DNA of 64,000 nt from Aphelidium insulamus (taxonomy: Eukaryota; Aphelidiomycota; Aphelidea; Aphelidiaceae). The stretch is from NCBI GenBank assembly GCA_036784855.1, contig JAZDSV010000021.1, positions 30,001 to 94,000 of the forward strand, given 5' to 3'. A program made the position numbers and the translations under genes. The first letter of the stretch is position 1, and each line of letters starts with the position of its first letter. The notes under the pieces are model-generated. The model had not been told where the DNA came from, searched no databases, and saw nothing but the letters and a program-made list of their open reading frames with translations. This document shows, piece after piece, positions 12,295 to 23,433 of the stretch.

Positions 12295-13263
12295 TTACAC
12301 AGACAATATATAGTGCAGCATAGTCACATCAACTTGCATGGCATCCAAGCAGCGGGCAATGCACTCGATCTGCCTGTCCAGCTCCGTGCCGTGCGGTTGT
12401 CGTGTGCCGAGTATTCGCGAGAGGAAGGTTGTCGAGTGCTCCACCGCAGTTTCCAACCAAAGGACAGGTCGCACTACCTCGCGCTGCACATTGCGCGCGG
12501 TAACTGTGGCCACAACGCGTTCCATAACCGCGACTGCCTCGTGCAGAGACTGCGCGTCCGCCAGTGCCGTGGCATCCGCGCTCCAGTCCCGCTGATGACG
12601 CTGTGGTGGCGCGTAGCCGAATCCACTGCCACCGCCACCACCACCACCTATCGACTCCGCGAGTGAGTACCGTACGTTGTTGTCTCCGGGAGCAGCGTCG
12701 CCACTAGCCTCCCGGAAACTGCTGTACGACGGCAGCCCCACCGACTGATCATTAAGCGTGCCAGTCAGTATGGGCGAGGGCAGTGTGTTGCCGGCGTGGT
12801 CACCACCGCCACCGCCATTCAGGATGCTGGCAATGTCGGTACGAACAGTGACACCGCTGCCACTCAACTCGGCCTCTGCTGCGGCTGATGTTGGTCGGGA
12901 CACTGTGGGCGCGGCGTGTGCAGTATCAGTGACAGTGTTGCCACCGACAGCCGTGTTGGTGTTGGAAGTACGGGTGGCAGATATTGAGGGCGGCACATGC
13001 AGCAACGATGCTGATGGTCGCTGTGACTGTACAGCCGCGGCCACCACGCCGCCCTGGAACGAGGTGGACAAGAATTTGGAGAATGAGGTGCCGAGCGATA
13101 TGCCGTCCACGCGGCCATCATCGTGTGATGTGGCGGCCGCGGCTGCTGCTTCCAGTGCGGCTGCCAGCAGTGTGGGCGGTGGTTGCCGTGGTTGTTGCTG
13201 TTGTTGTTGCTGCGGCATGTCGATTTGTGTGTGAGCCCTTGGCCTGATGGCCCTCAACACCAC
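12295..13263 (-). CDS. hypothetical low-complexity protein
   Basis: An open frame of 322 codons. The likely start is the internal ATG at 13218, followed by a poly-Gln tract. The first two thirds are Gln-, Ala-, Ser- and Gly-rich and probably disordered. The last 90 residues form an ordered helical segment with EAVAVMERVVATV and LDRQIECIARCLD. No family recognised. A separate open frame at 12020-12265 on the same strand, rich in Gly and Arg, could be a further 3' exon, but I found no in-frame GT-AG join. Confidence 0.5.
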   Translation of the reverse strand: MVLRAIRPRAHTQIDMPQQQQQQQPRQPPPTLLAAALEAAAAAATSHDDGRVDGISLGTSFSKFLSTSFQGGVVAAAVQSQRPSASLLHVPPSISATRTSNTNTAVGGNTVTDTAHAAPTVSRPTSAAAEAELSGSGVTVRTDIASILNGGGGGDHAGNTLPSPILTGTLNDQSVGLPSYSSFREASGDAAPGDNNVRYSLAESIGGGGGGGSGFGYAPPQRHQRDWSADATALADAQSLHEAVAVMERVVATVTARNVQREVVRPVLWLETAVEHSTTFLSRILGTRQPHGTELDRQIECIARCLDAMQVDVTMLHYILSV

Positions 13264-13336
13264 TGGTATGTATTACGGTAGAAAGCAGTATTTACCACGA
13301 ATTCCATAGGACAAAACAGTTACACGAGATGAACGA

Positions 13337-14586
<1,250 letters not shown>

Positions 14587-14751
14587 ATATACATATATGA
14601 TGTGTATCTACGTGTATGTTGTGTATGGACGACTGTGCTCGTTTGTGTGTGTGTGATATTTACGGTGGATTTATTTAAGTCACGCGATTATTGTATTCGT
14701 CAGTCTTCACACTTTCCACTCCATTCAGGAAAAAGATATCAAAATTACAAC

Positions 14752-15515
14752 ATGCGCGCGAAAATTTCACTCGTCGCGCTTACAATAGCTTCACTATTCG
14801 CCACAGTGGCGACACCGGTTCAGGCAGCGCGTCCGGGGGATACACTGCGTGTTTTGGGCAAGAATCTGTTGACGCTGGGCACGTATCGGTTCTGGCAGCA
14901 GAAGCTGATCAACTGGCGATGCGGGTACGCCTACGACCAGGAGGGCTGCGACGCGCAATACGCGTGTGAATGGGTGGTTCCAGCCGATGATGGCGACAAT
15001 GGCGATAATGAGGGTGAAGACGCTGGCAACGGTTACTGCACGGGCCTTTCATTCGAGAGTGAGCTGGTATTGCGTGATAAGCAGTGTGCCATGCTGGCCA
15101 GCAGCAACTGGGACGCAAGCTGCAGTCGTGCAGCCGAGTGCAAGCTCGCAGTTCAGCCCGGCAGCTCAGAAGAGGCAGTTTGCATCGCGAGCAAGATGAA
15201 TTTGCACAACACACGCGGCGCCCCGGTCAAAGAGTTTGTCAAGTACGCACGGTCACTGTCTGCTGCGAAGGGTGATACTTTGTCTGCCACATCAACTTCG
15301 AATGGCAACGAACCGTCAACTAACCATGAGACAAATAAGGGATACTTGTGGCATTCACGCAGACTCGGGTAATTTGCACTGATGAACCTCGATTGAGAGG
15401 ATCTAATCGTTTGCGTAGCAGTGCCAGTGTCGAAGACCTTCGCACTAGAGTAAAGGAAAGTGCTGCTATCTTGCGTAAAAGCTTCTTAAGACGAAAGAAG
15501 TTGCTATTAATGTGA
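14752..15515 (+). CDS. small secreted Cys-containing protein
   Basis: The start ATG at 14752 opens a clear signal peptide (KISLVALTIASLFA, cleavage likely after VQA). The mature part has about nine cysteines, including WRCGYAYDQEGCDAQYACEW and SWDASCSRAAECK, and a short Asp/Gly/Asn linker. An intron at 15369-15418 (GTAATT...TAATCGTTTGCGTAG) joins RRLG to a basic helical tail, SVEDLRTRVKESA, ending with TGA at 15513-15515; without splicing the frame stops at 15372. AATAAA follows near 15527. No known family. An extracellular or lumenal role is inferred from the signal peptide. Confidence 0.75.
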
Positions 15516-15670
15516 TAGAACTACTTTAATAAACGCATACACACTACTGTATAACGTTATCAGTATGCAAGTGCTCAGCAATCTAAAGAAGGATCCAGTA
15601 AAACGGCAGCGCACGGCGTGAAAGCTTGCTAGTAACTATGTAAGTCTGCATGTTGCAATTTTTTACAAAA

Positions 15671-15872
15671 AGTGCGTTGATCATTAACACAATGTTGTCT
15701 GTCTGTAGGCGCAGTTATTGCATTACAGAGGAGTTAGGGTTAACCCTTAGGGTTTTTTAAACCCCCCCCCCCCCGGTGACGCGCCCCTACGCCCATTAAA
15801 GCTGTTTTATGGTCTCATTTTGTGTATATTCACACAGTGTTGACACACTCAGTGTCGGATATTGAGCGGCAT
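15671..15872. repeat. left terminal inverted repeat
   Basis: It begins AGTGCGTTGAT and passes inward through TTGCATTACAGAGGA, GGTGACGCGCCCCTACG, GGTCTCATTTTGTGTATA and GACACACTCAGTGTCGG to GAGCGGCA. Each block recurs in reverse complement at the right end in the opposite order. This copy has an extra segment at about 15733-15761 and a run of 13 C (15762-15774). Confidence 0.85.
15733..15774. repeat. telomere-like insert and C homopolymer inside the left repeat
   Basis: GTTAGGGTTAACCCTTAGGG (15733-15752) contains two TTAGGG units around an inverted AACCCT, followed by TTTTTTAAA and 13 C. The right repeat lacks this segment and has only six G at the matching place. Confidence 0.7.
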
Positions 15873-15922
15873 TTATTGTAGAGTGAAACAAGTGTATTCA
15901 AATGCTATATTACTATCACCAT

Positions 15923-16357
15923 TTACCCCTCCTCCTCCTCCACGTACGTGACGGCCTTTCTCGATCTTCCTGCTTTACGCGGCACTGGCGTCTCCACTGG
16001 GCTGGGCATTGATAGTGACGACGCGGGAACTTTGGCTTCTTTCAGAACTCCTTCTTGAGACGTTGTAGACGACGTAGTCTGAACTCCTTCTCCAGGCTTC
16101 AACGACGAACCAGTGGCAGCCTGCGGCGGCTCAGCAGTGACCACCGATTGACCCAGTGCTGGTTGGGTGCGTGTGTATTCGCGCTGGAGCAGAAACTGCG
16201 AGTGCTGAATCTGCGTGATGTCGTCGGCACTGTATGCATTGAACGTGTTGTATGTGTTGAACGTGTTGTTGGCGGTGGCAGCAGGCTGGTTGACGTATTG
16301 GCCGCCCGGTCCAAATTGCATTGCCGGGTCCGTCTGCGATGCGCGTTCTTCAACCAT
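15923..16357 (-). CDS. element orphan ORF A
   Basis: An open frame on the minus strand. I prefer the ATG at 16357 (MVEERASQTDP) over an upstream one that would overlap the next gene. It predicts about 144 residues, with an Asn/Thr-rich repeat (NTFNTYNTFNAYS), Gln-rich helix, Ser/Thr/Pro-rich middle and a basic patch PRKAGRSRK before an acidic end. No family recognised. It is divergent from ORF B with only about 48 bases between starts. Confidence 0.45.
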   Translation of the reverse strand: MVEERASQTDPAMQFGPGGQYVNQPAATANNTFNTYNTFNAYSADDITQIQHSQFLLQREYTRTQPALGQSVVTAEPPQAATGSSLKPGEGVQTTSSTTSQEGVLKEAKVPASSLSMPSPVETPVPRKAGRSRKAVTYVEEEEG

Positions 16358-16405
16358 TTCAACAACTTGAATCAAAAGAGGCGTTTCTCTTTTCTTTCTG
16401 CAAAA

Positions 16406-18296
16406 ATGTCTCAAAATTATTCCGCGCACCAGCATCTCGCCCAGGTGAAGAAGGACTTGGCACGACTACGCCTCGATGGTATGCCGTGCTCGCTGGGTAT
16501 ATGGACGGAAGCGACGATTTGGAACTGGAAGAAAACTGTCTAGTGCCATTGTCGCCGGGTCCCTCGACCATCACGTGTGCCCTAGTCCTGCGTGCGGGAG
16601 ACTACATTGACCCCCAACGGTGAACAATCCCCATTTATGGGAATCGAACGGGAACCTGCGGGCGATAGTAGTTGGCCACGTGTGAACTGATACCTGGTCG
16701 GAGCACCCGATGACGCGAGTTGAGTATAGAAAGAGAAGATGCAGACGTGGATGGCGTGTGCCCAGGTACGTTTCGTTTTTGTTCTAATATTTTGTAGGCC
16801 AATTTCCTCCCTCGTTGGCCGTTGGTGTTTCAACTGCTGATACGCGCTGTTTGAACTCTCCCGGTACGCCATTGGTCAGTACGCGTTGGTCTCACTCCTC
16901 TGTAGATGGCGGCAGCACCGTTCAGCTTCCTTCTCTTCTTGAAAAGATGCGGAATGGCAAGAAGCGTCAACGAAATGATGTGGATGTGCTTGATGATATC
17001 AACTTGGTCGATTTGCCGCCGTCGCCTCCACATTCGTCCAAGAAAGTCCACATATATCACGAGGCGCAATGTAGGAAAACTTTCTGAACTTTGACCGAAT
17101 TTATTGATTTAGTTGGAGAAGAAGTGAATCGTGAGTCGCGGGTGTGTTCTCGAAACAAGTGCAAGGAGGGTTCCAAGAAACGCGATGGCAAATTGATTAC
17201 ATTCACGGCGAAGATGGATGGGTCATTTTACAAAGAGTGTGATATATGCCGTGGCCATACGAACAATGTTTCAAACCCGATGACCAATGCCAAGGTAAAC
17301 TTTAATTTCTCTTCTCCCCACCCACTTCTTGTCGTATCATCGGTGAATTCCGTGGTGTAACAGGGGGTGGCGGGGACTTTGTGATCAGTATTCTAACTTT
17401 TGTAGAAGTCAGATGCCGCCAATGTTGCTCGTGCGAATGGGATGTGTCCTGGGGCTCAGAACAATGGTTGTCCTACGAGCAGTGCCGCCGCCACTCCAGA
17501 TGCTATTTATTGCGACATTTGTCAACAACGAGTCACGGCCAACGGTCCTGCTGTGTTGCGCTCTCAGCAAAAGGCCACCGAGCGAGCTCTGGCCATCAAA
17601 GTTGCTCGTCCGCTGATCTTGGAACTGTCTGCTCTGGGTGCCGAACCAGTCCAAGTTGCGCTGGGCGCTGACACAGTGATGAAGATACAGTCGGATATCG
17701 TGGGCATTGACACGGCTGGCATCGACAAGTCGCACGGAACCGACAAGATGTACGAGGTCGCCGGCTTTTACATTGACTGTGATGGATGCGAGCACCAGTT
17801 CTACTCGAACCGCAGCAAATTGAACAAGGTGGAAGTGTACAACTCTGTGTGGAAAGTCATAGTTGATGAGAAACTGCTGCGGGAGACGGACTGCTTGGGA
17901 ATGCTGCAGGACTTCAAGGACTTCACAGGCAGCCGCACGATCGCCTACCACGCGTCCCAGAATGCCATCGACTACCATCGACTGACTCGCATTTACTCTG
18001 CACTCAAGGTCAAGAATCCGTTTCCCACTTGTGACAAGTGGCTGAACACGGGGTTTCACGTCGCCTCCAAAGTCTTTGGCCCGCACTCTTCATCACTGGT
18101 CACCAGTACTCATTGGAAGCTCGAGATTCTATTCGCTGATATGTGGACTGTCTCTGAGGTCACTGTTGTGCCGCTGCCGGATAGTCGAGTAGTCACTGTT
18201 CCAACCAATGCTCGTAATCCAATTCAAGACGCACGCCGTACCTGGAATCTTGTGCAAATTATTCGCGAAACATTGACTGGCTCGGTATACAAGTAA
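16406..18296 (+). CDS. element ORF B: paired-zinc-motif protein with introns
   Basis: Multi-exon gene. Probable introns are about 16683-16720, 16766-16797 (32 nt), 17069-17110 (removes an in-frame TGA) and 17295-17405; each has GT-AG ends and keeps frame. Two Cys clusters, ending KECDIC and YCDIC, lie on either side of the last intron and look like duplicated zinc-binding units. The 250-residue C-terminal part (from about 17550) is well ordered with a third Cys pair, DCDGCEHQFYSN, but matches no family I know; the stop is 18294-18296. The first exon needs one base added at GGG 16495-16497 and one removed at CCCCC 16611-16615 to stay open. Function unknown; a DNA-binding or structural role is possible. 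Confidence 0.55.
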
Positions 18297-18337
18297 AGTC
18301 AATAAAGTTGATTCATCTTCAAATGGTTGAAGCAGAA

Positions 18338-18362
18338 AATTCGTCCGCCTCGCGGACGAATT
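18338..18362. terminator. perfect hairpin between ORF B and ORF C
   Basis: An 11-bp perfect stem (arm AATTCGTCCGC) with a 3-base loop, 42 bases after the ORF B stop. It shares the core CGTCCGCC with the hairpins at 19279. It could be a transcript 3'-end signal or a protein-binding site. Confidence 0.55.
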
Positions 18363-18467
18363 CTACATATTCCTCAGCTGCTGATGGGCAGTCTATAAAA
18401 GGCAACATTTCATTTCAAATTACTACAAAAGGAATCTCGAATGAAGTGCATTCTTCTTCCACAAAAA

Positions 18468-19210
18468 ATGGCTGTCACGGAGGAACAACAGCAGTTTATC
18501 ATCAAATGCTTATACGATTTGGACCAGAAACAACGGCTCAAACTGTCAATGGCCACGCTTCGTCAACTCGCCAAGGAGATGAACGTGACGGTACCGTCAC
18601 AGGCGACGCAGGCGACGATGCCGAAAACGCCACAACTACTGAGAGCTCCGATAAGTACGCTGGAATCAAGTCCAAGCTCATTGAGTGGCACGAACAGCTA
18701 CGCGGCATAAAGGTTGATATGGCCGAAGTTGACGGCGCAGACAAAGAGAAGATGGAGCTTTTGAAGGAATATCTACGCAAATCGAATGTAGCTGGAAAGA
18801 CGAATCTGTACTACACATTTATGGCCGGCGAGATACTGAAAGACTTCAAAGAACAGAAGAAGAAGATTGCTGGAAAGTCATTCGATGCTTTCTGCAAGGA
18901 TAATTTGCTGATGGGTCGCACCGCTGCATACGAGCACATAGCATTCTTCACCGGTTGTGGCCCCGTCAAGCGATTTCTTCTCGTCGTCAACTCGAGTCGC
19001 AAAGAGTTGATTGCAACGGTCAAGCAGGCCAATGCGCTCTTCACTGAGGTTGCGGCCGGAAACGTTGAGAATGTGCACGTTGCCTGGAGAATGGAATCGT
19101 GGACGATGAGTCTTGTGCAGTATAAGAGCATCGCCGAGCCAATAGTCCCAAAGCCTGTCATTCAGCTGGAAAAGGCGCTATATTCGTCGTGTGTCATTAC
19201 AGACGACTAA
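18468..19210 (+). CDS. element ORF C: possible helix-turn-helix protein, frameshifted
   Basis: The natural start is ATG 18468 (MAVTEEQQQFIIKCLYDLD), in a frame that shifts near AAAA 18624-18627; after it the coding frame continues to the stop at 19208-19210. The middle segment SFDAFCKDNLLMGRTAAYEH resembles the recognition helix region of phage/plasmid-type helix-turn-helix proteins (pattern F..F......+..AY..I). The N-terminus is helical and the linker acidic/Thr-rich. If the frame were really broken, an ORF from 18308 in the other frame would cross the hairpin, which is unlikely. Assignment to DNA binding is tentative. Confidence 0.5.
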
Positions 19211-19278
19211 TATTAATAGATTCGATGATTTCATAATACGAGTTTAACATCAATCACAGTAATAGAGCAGAAGCACAT

Positions 19279-19316
19279 TTCGTCCGCCTGGCGGACGAAT
19301 TATCCGCCTGGCGGAT
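19279..19316. terminator. two adjacent hairpins between ORF C and ORF D
   Basis: A 10-bp stem (arm TTCGTCCGCC, 19279-19299) is followed directly by a 7-bp stem (arm ATCCGCC, 19302-19316). Both share CCGCCTGGCGG with each other and nearly with the hairpin at 18338. All lie between genes. Confidence 0.55.
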
Positions 19317-19361
19317 TGGTCAAATAAACGAGTTTAAAGTTATCGTTTCTATCCCTGGTAA

Positions 19362-19568
19362 ATGCCTTGTGAGATTTGTAAGAAAGATTTAATCCGAAAG
19401 AATGTTTGTTCTCATTGTAAGGAACAGCACGAGTATCTTAAATGCGTCAACTGCAAGAAGTACAGGCCGCGATACTACGGGCTGGAAGTAATCAACGATA
19501 AATTGATTTGTTTTGCGTGTCTGGAATGTACTTGTGGCACAGCAATTATATGCTATAAATGTATTTAA
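19362..19568 (+). CDS. element ORF D: small Cys-rich zinc protein
   Basis: 68 codons with six CxxC-type pairs: CEICKK, CSHCKE, CVNCKK, CFACLEC, CTCGT and CYKC. Dense CxxC spacing indicates a compact zinc-binding protein. It ends 55 bases before the polymerase start on the same strand. No specific family recognised. Confidence 0.55.
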   Translation: MPCEICKKDLIRKNVCSHCKEQHEYLKCVNCKKYRPRYYGLEVINDKLICFACLECTCGTAIICYKCI

Positions 19569-19623
19569 AGTTAATTTTTATATCTACGGTATAACAATAC
19601 AAAGAACTACATTTCCATCCAAG

Positions 19624-21650
19624 ATGAGCTACACTTTGTACGAGAATATAAAGCTGACCATCCCAAATAATTTCCTGCTCGAATACGACGGCAAGTTTGT
19701 ACTGAGAGGAATGCGACGTATCAGGAAACGCGAGCGCGTTATCAACGGCATTGTTGTGCCTATTTCAAACGACCATCGAAAGCAGCTCCAAGTAACATTG
19801 GCTGCACTCACGCGACGCGGAATTGCCGTTTTAGATCCAAAATACATTGTCACTCCATCGAATCGGATTGTCAAGAACGGCCAAAAAATAATGCGACAAC
19901 TTCAAACAGGAGGTTACAATGTAAAGAAGAACATTGCCAGTAAGAAGCGGCGCCGATCTATGAATATCGAGCCGGCGAACAAACGGCAACGCGTAGATAA
20001 CTTCGACTTCATCGTGAACGTCAAGTATTCCATTTCATACGTGACACAGTTTACGGGAAAGCAGCGTGCTCATACGCATCGTGGCTTCCTAAGAGACACG
20101 CACATCTTTGATATTGATTCGGAGCTTCAGACAATTGGCGAGACATACTGTTCTCGTCAGGCATATTCAACGCGTGTCATCAACATTGAGTACGACACCG
20201 AAGCTGTGCCTGCTGAAGTAACGGCATTGGCTGACGAGAAGATGTTTGGCGCTGTGGTTGACTATCACTATTTGAATATAGAATCTAATCACTCTGACAA
20301 GCGCGATTGCGTGTATCAATATCTGGTTGGTGCCTACGGAAGCAGCATCAAGTCACTCAGCCAACAATCATTGATGGAGCTGTTTGGAGAAATAAACATC
20401 AACACAGGAGTTTCCAGTGTGCAAGTGCAGGCATTCTGTATGAGATACAACATTCCACTGTACGCGTTGGACGTTGACTTGAAGCTGTTTCACAAGTTTG
20501 TCCCAACTAATCGGAGTCACAAGCTACCAGCTCTAGTTTATGTTGTAGCAAATGCTCATATGTATCCAATAGTGGACAAAGCAATGCGAAGCTCACTTTT
20601 TGCTGTGGAGCGTACAATTAATGACAACCAATGCGCGTACGTCAAGAAGAGAAAGAGCAACACACAGTATGACAACAAGAAGCCCGTTGTGGTGAATCCC
20701 AGCTTTGATGAGCTACAACAACTGTCTAACACGAATGTGATTTACACTAACGTAGACACATTGCTACCATTGGTGTTGTATCTATTCAGTACGGAAGCTG
20801 TTATATACAAATCACGTAGTTACGGCGGTAATGTGGTGACTATCAACTACAAGGACAATATTGATGTTCAAATCAATGCCGACTATCACGAAGCTGAAAT
20901 TAATTGCAAATCACTTACCATTCCATTCAAGAACCAAAACTTAATTACATTGGTGAATGAAGCATTTGAGACGTACAGGCAAACGGACAAGATTAAGAGC
21001 ACATTCAACTCCGTGACTAAAGATGTATTCTTCAACCATATCAAGCAACCATTTGACCATACATTCAGTGTTCCAGGTCGAGAAACAAACTTGAAGTCAT
21101 TTGATATTCAAAAGTGCCACAGTGCAGCACTATCAAATGAAAACGAGTACGACTGGAGCGTGTTTTCAATATTCGATGAAGTCAAGCCGTATTCTGGAAT
21201 GATGAACAACGGATTCTATTATGTTGAAACATCCAACTTCTTTCCATTACGCGGCACTGGCTGGTATTCACGCGGCATCCTAGAGTATGCCAAAAACCAA
21301 GACATTCAACTTGAGATTAAATACGAGATACTTCCAAGCCACACTTTGTCAGCTGACTATTTCAACGATTTTGTTGAGCGTGTCTATGAGAAGTGCACGT
21401 CTCCAAAGCAGATGATGAACTGCTTCATTGGGTGTTTGAACAAGAAGGTCACGCGGAGACAAAAGGACCGGTTCACCTGTGAGCTTAGTGATGCAGTCCG
21501 ATACTATTTCTCAAACGAGCATACAACGTACTTCAAGTATCCAGAGTGTCCAGAGCTGTATCACGTAATCATTGAAGAGACCGAGGCGATGCATCAGAGC
21601 TGCATCCTATCTACTGGCAAGTTATAGACAACAGCAATGTTATGTTGCAC
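19624..21650 (+). pseudogene. divergent family B DNA polymerase part
   Basis: The ATG at 19624 (MSYTLYENIKL) begins a long frame. Around residues 260-330 a conserved pre-polymerase block (CVYQYLVGAYG, YNIPLYALDVD, NAHMYPIVD) is visible. Polymerase motif A is FDIQKCHS (about 21,100), motif B is KQMMNCFIG (about 21,400-21,430), and motif C is KTDC at 21690-21701 in place of the usual DTDS. The frame breaks at CC near 21609, where one extra C would keep it open into the motif C region and helicase. This is the replicase of the element. Lack of a recognised terminal-protein domain leaves the priming mode open. Confidence 0.75.
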
Positions 21651-22754
21651 AAACTGGCAGTCAAAATGGGTGGGAAGATTGTGAAATTGAAGACTGACTG
21701 TGTGGTTGTTCAGGATGGCAATGATGTTGTGTGCAAGCCGGGTATTGGTCGGTATCGTGTCGAGCCCATCCCATCAGAGTTCATAGAGTCCCGTCCATTT
21801 GAAGTTGACTACTCATTCAGGCTGAAACAGATTGTCTGGCGAGAATCAATAAAAGGACATCAGCGACTGTTGTGCGGTATGGCTGGAACGGGAAAGAGTT
21901 TCGAATCAAGGAAGACGTCAAGAATCTCGATAGTTACGTGTTACTTGCCACAACAAACAAGGCAGCACGATTAATTGGAGGTCAGACGTGTCACAAGTTC
22001 TTTGGTATTGACATCAATGGTACGTACAACAGAAATGCGGCGATGAAGCTTGCCAGGAAGTATGAGTACATAATAATCGATGAGATTAGTATGCTGCAAG
22101 CAGACTTGTATGAAATCTTGTATGATTTGAAGTTGGCGACCGGCGTCAAGTTCATACTGGTAGGCGATTATGACCAACTGCCGGGGGTGGAGAAGAAGTC
22201 ATACGAATACTTGAACTCGATGGCATTGAAAGAACTTGTCGGATACCAAAGGAGTGTCTGACTGAGAACAGACGTTCAGATGACGTGATGTGGGACTTGT
22301 TTCATCGTGTTGATGAACTGACACCGGATGACTTTGGCACAAATAGTAAGACGCGCATCCACTTGTGTTACACCAATGCAAAGCGAAAAGAGATTAATGA
22401 TTTGATGATGAAGTTAGACAGCTTGAAGAAGAAGCGGATGCTATCCATCAAGGCTAACACAGTTGACAGTAATTCACAGGTCGTGAAATTGATGACGGGA
22501 ACACCAGTGATATCCATAAAGAATAATCACGCGTTGTGCCTTGTAAATGGCGCCACATTTGTAGTGAAATCCATTGAGCCACTGCGACTCAAAGATACCC
22601 TCACGGGAACAATACTAGATATAACCATTGAACAGTTCCAGCAGTATTTTTACGTCAACTACTGCAGTACTGTTCACAAATGTCAAGGCGAAACATTCAC
22701 TGAACCGTATACAATTCACGAGTGGAACAGAATGTCAAGAAAGATGAAGTATAC
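21651..22754 (+). pseudogene. SF1 (Pif1/RecD-like) helicase, N-terminal part, interrupted
   Basis: Continues from the polymerase without an intergenic gap. Walker A GMAGTGKS (about 21,876-21,899), motif Ia TNKAARL, Walker B IIIDEISM (about 22,072-22,095) and motif III VGDYDQLPG are present. Frame breaks at TTT near 21901 and GG near 22242 each need one added base. Motif V-like STVHKCQGETF follows near 22,670. The frame ends at 22754, where the retrotransposon starts; motif VI is found beyond it. Probably fused to the polymerase as one polypeptide before insertion. Confidence 0.8.
22750..22754. repeat. target-site duplication, left copy
   Basis: TATAC directly before the 5' LTR; the same five bases follow the 3' LTR at 28652-28656. 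Confidence 0.9.
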
Positions 22755-23419
22755 TGTAACAGTGGCCACTGTTAACGACACAATCGGCAACCTGGACCTC
22801 GACCCGGACCCGAACCCAAACCTGGACCCACGACGCGTGCATGTGTAAGGGACGCGGGGCACCAGGTGCTCCCTAGTCAACTTGTCCCATCTTTGTGTGT
22901 CTGCTGCTTGTCGCTGCTCACACGGGCCTGTTACTAGGTGAGCCTGGTGTCCTGCTGTTCCCGTCTCACACACCAGGTCTGTCGCGTCGTGTCTCTCTCT
23001 GCTCCTGTCCTGTCTGTGCCGTGTGTCGCGCGCCTCTCCCGCTTCTCCCGCTTCTCCCGCTTCTCCCGCGCCGCGTCTCACTCTCCTCCCAGGTACAATA
23101 GACACTATCCCATCTTTGTGTGTCTGCTGCTTGTCGCTGCTCACACGGGCCTGTTACTAGGTCTGTCACGTCGTGTCTCTCTCTGCTCCTGTCCTGTCTG
23201 TGCCGTGTGTCGCGTGCCTCTCCCGCTTCTCCCACTTCTCCCGCGCCGCGTCTCACTCTCCTCCCAGGTCTGTCGCGTCGTGTCTCTCTCTGCTCCTGTC
23301 CTGTCTGTGCCGTGTGTCGCGCGCCTCTCCCGCTTCTCCCGCTTCTCCCGCGCCGCGTCTCACTCTCCTCCCAGGTCCGGTTACCTCACTCGAACAGCGA
23401 GCCGCCGGCCGCTGTTACA
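22755..23419 (+). repeat. 5' LTR
   Basis: 665 bp. After a short U3, it is built from tandemly duplicated blocks: a roughly 105-bp unit (from CTGTCGCGTCGTG to CCTCCCAGGT) occurs three times, and a block with CCCATCTTTGTGTGTCTGC occurs twice. These low-complexity C/T-rich repeats open spurious frames. Confidence 0.95.
22875..22885 (+). promoter_or_regulatory. self-primer segment in the 5' LTR
   Basis: AGTCAACTTGT is the exact reverse complement of 23419-23429 at the LTR/internal junction. In Tf1 the first 11 bases of the RNA anneal to the primer site, so the transcript start is predicted near 22875. Confidence 0.65.
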
Positions 23420-23429
23420 CAAGTTGACT
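23419..23429 (+). promoter_or_regulatory. primer-binding site of self-priming type
   Basis: ACAAGTTGACT immediately follows (and overlaps by one base) the 5' LTR. It does not begin with the TGG expected for a tRNA 3' end, but pairs over 11 bases with 22875-22885. Confidence 0.65.
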
Positions 23430-23433
23430 CCCT

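Noticed and set aside
17409-18086. 225-codon minus-strand open frame
   Set aside because: Shadow of ORF B, whose spliced plus-strand frame has zinc motifs and intron support.
22979-23375. CRISPR-like regular repeats
   Set aside because: The units are directly adjacent without unique spacers and lie in an LTR of a eukaryotic element.
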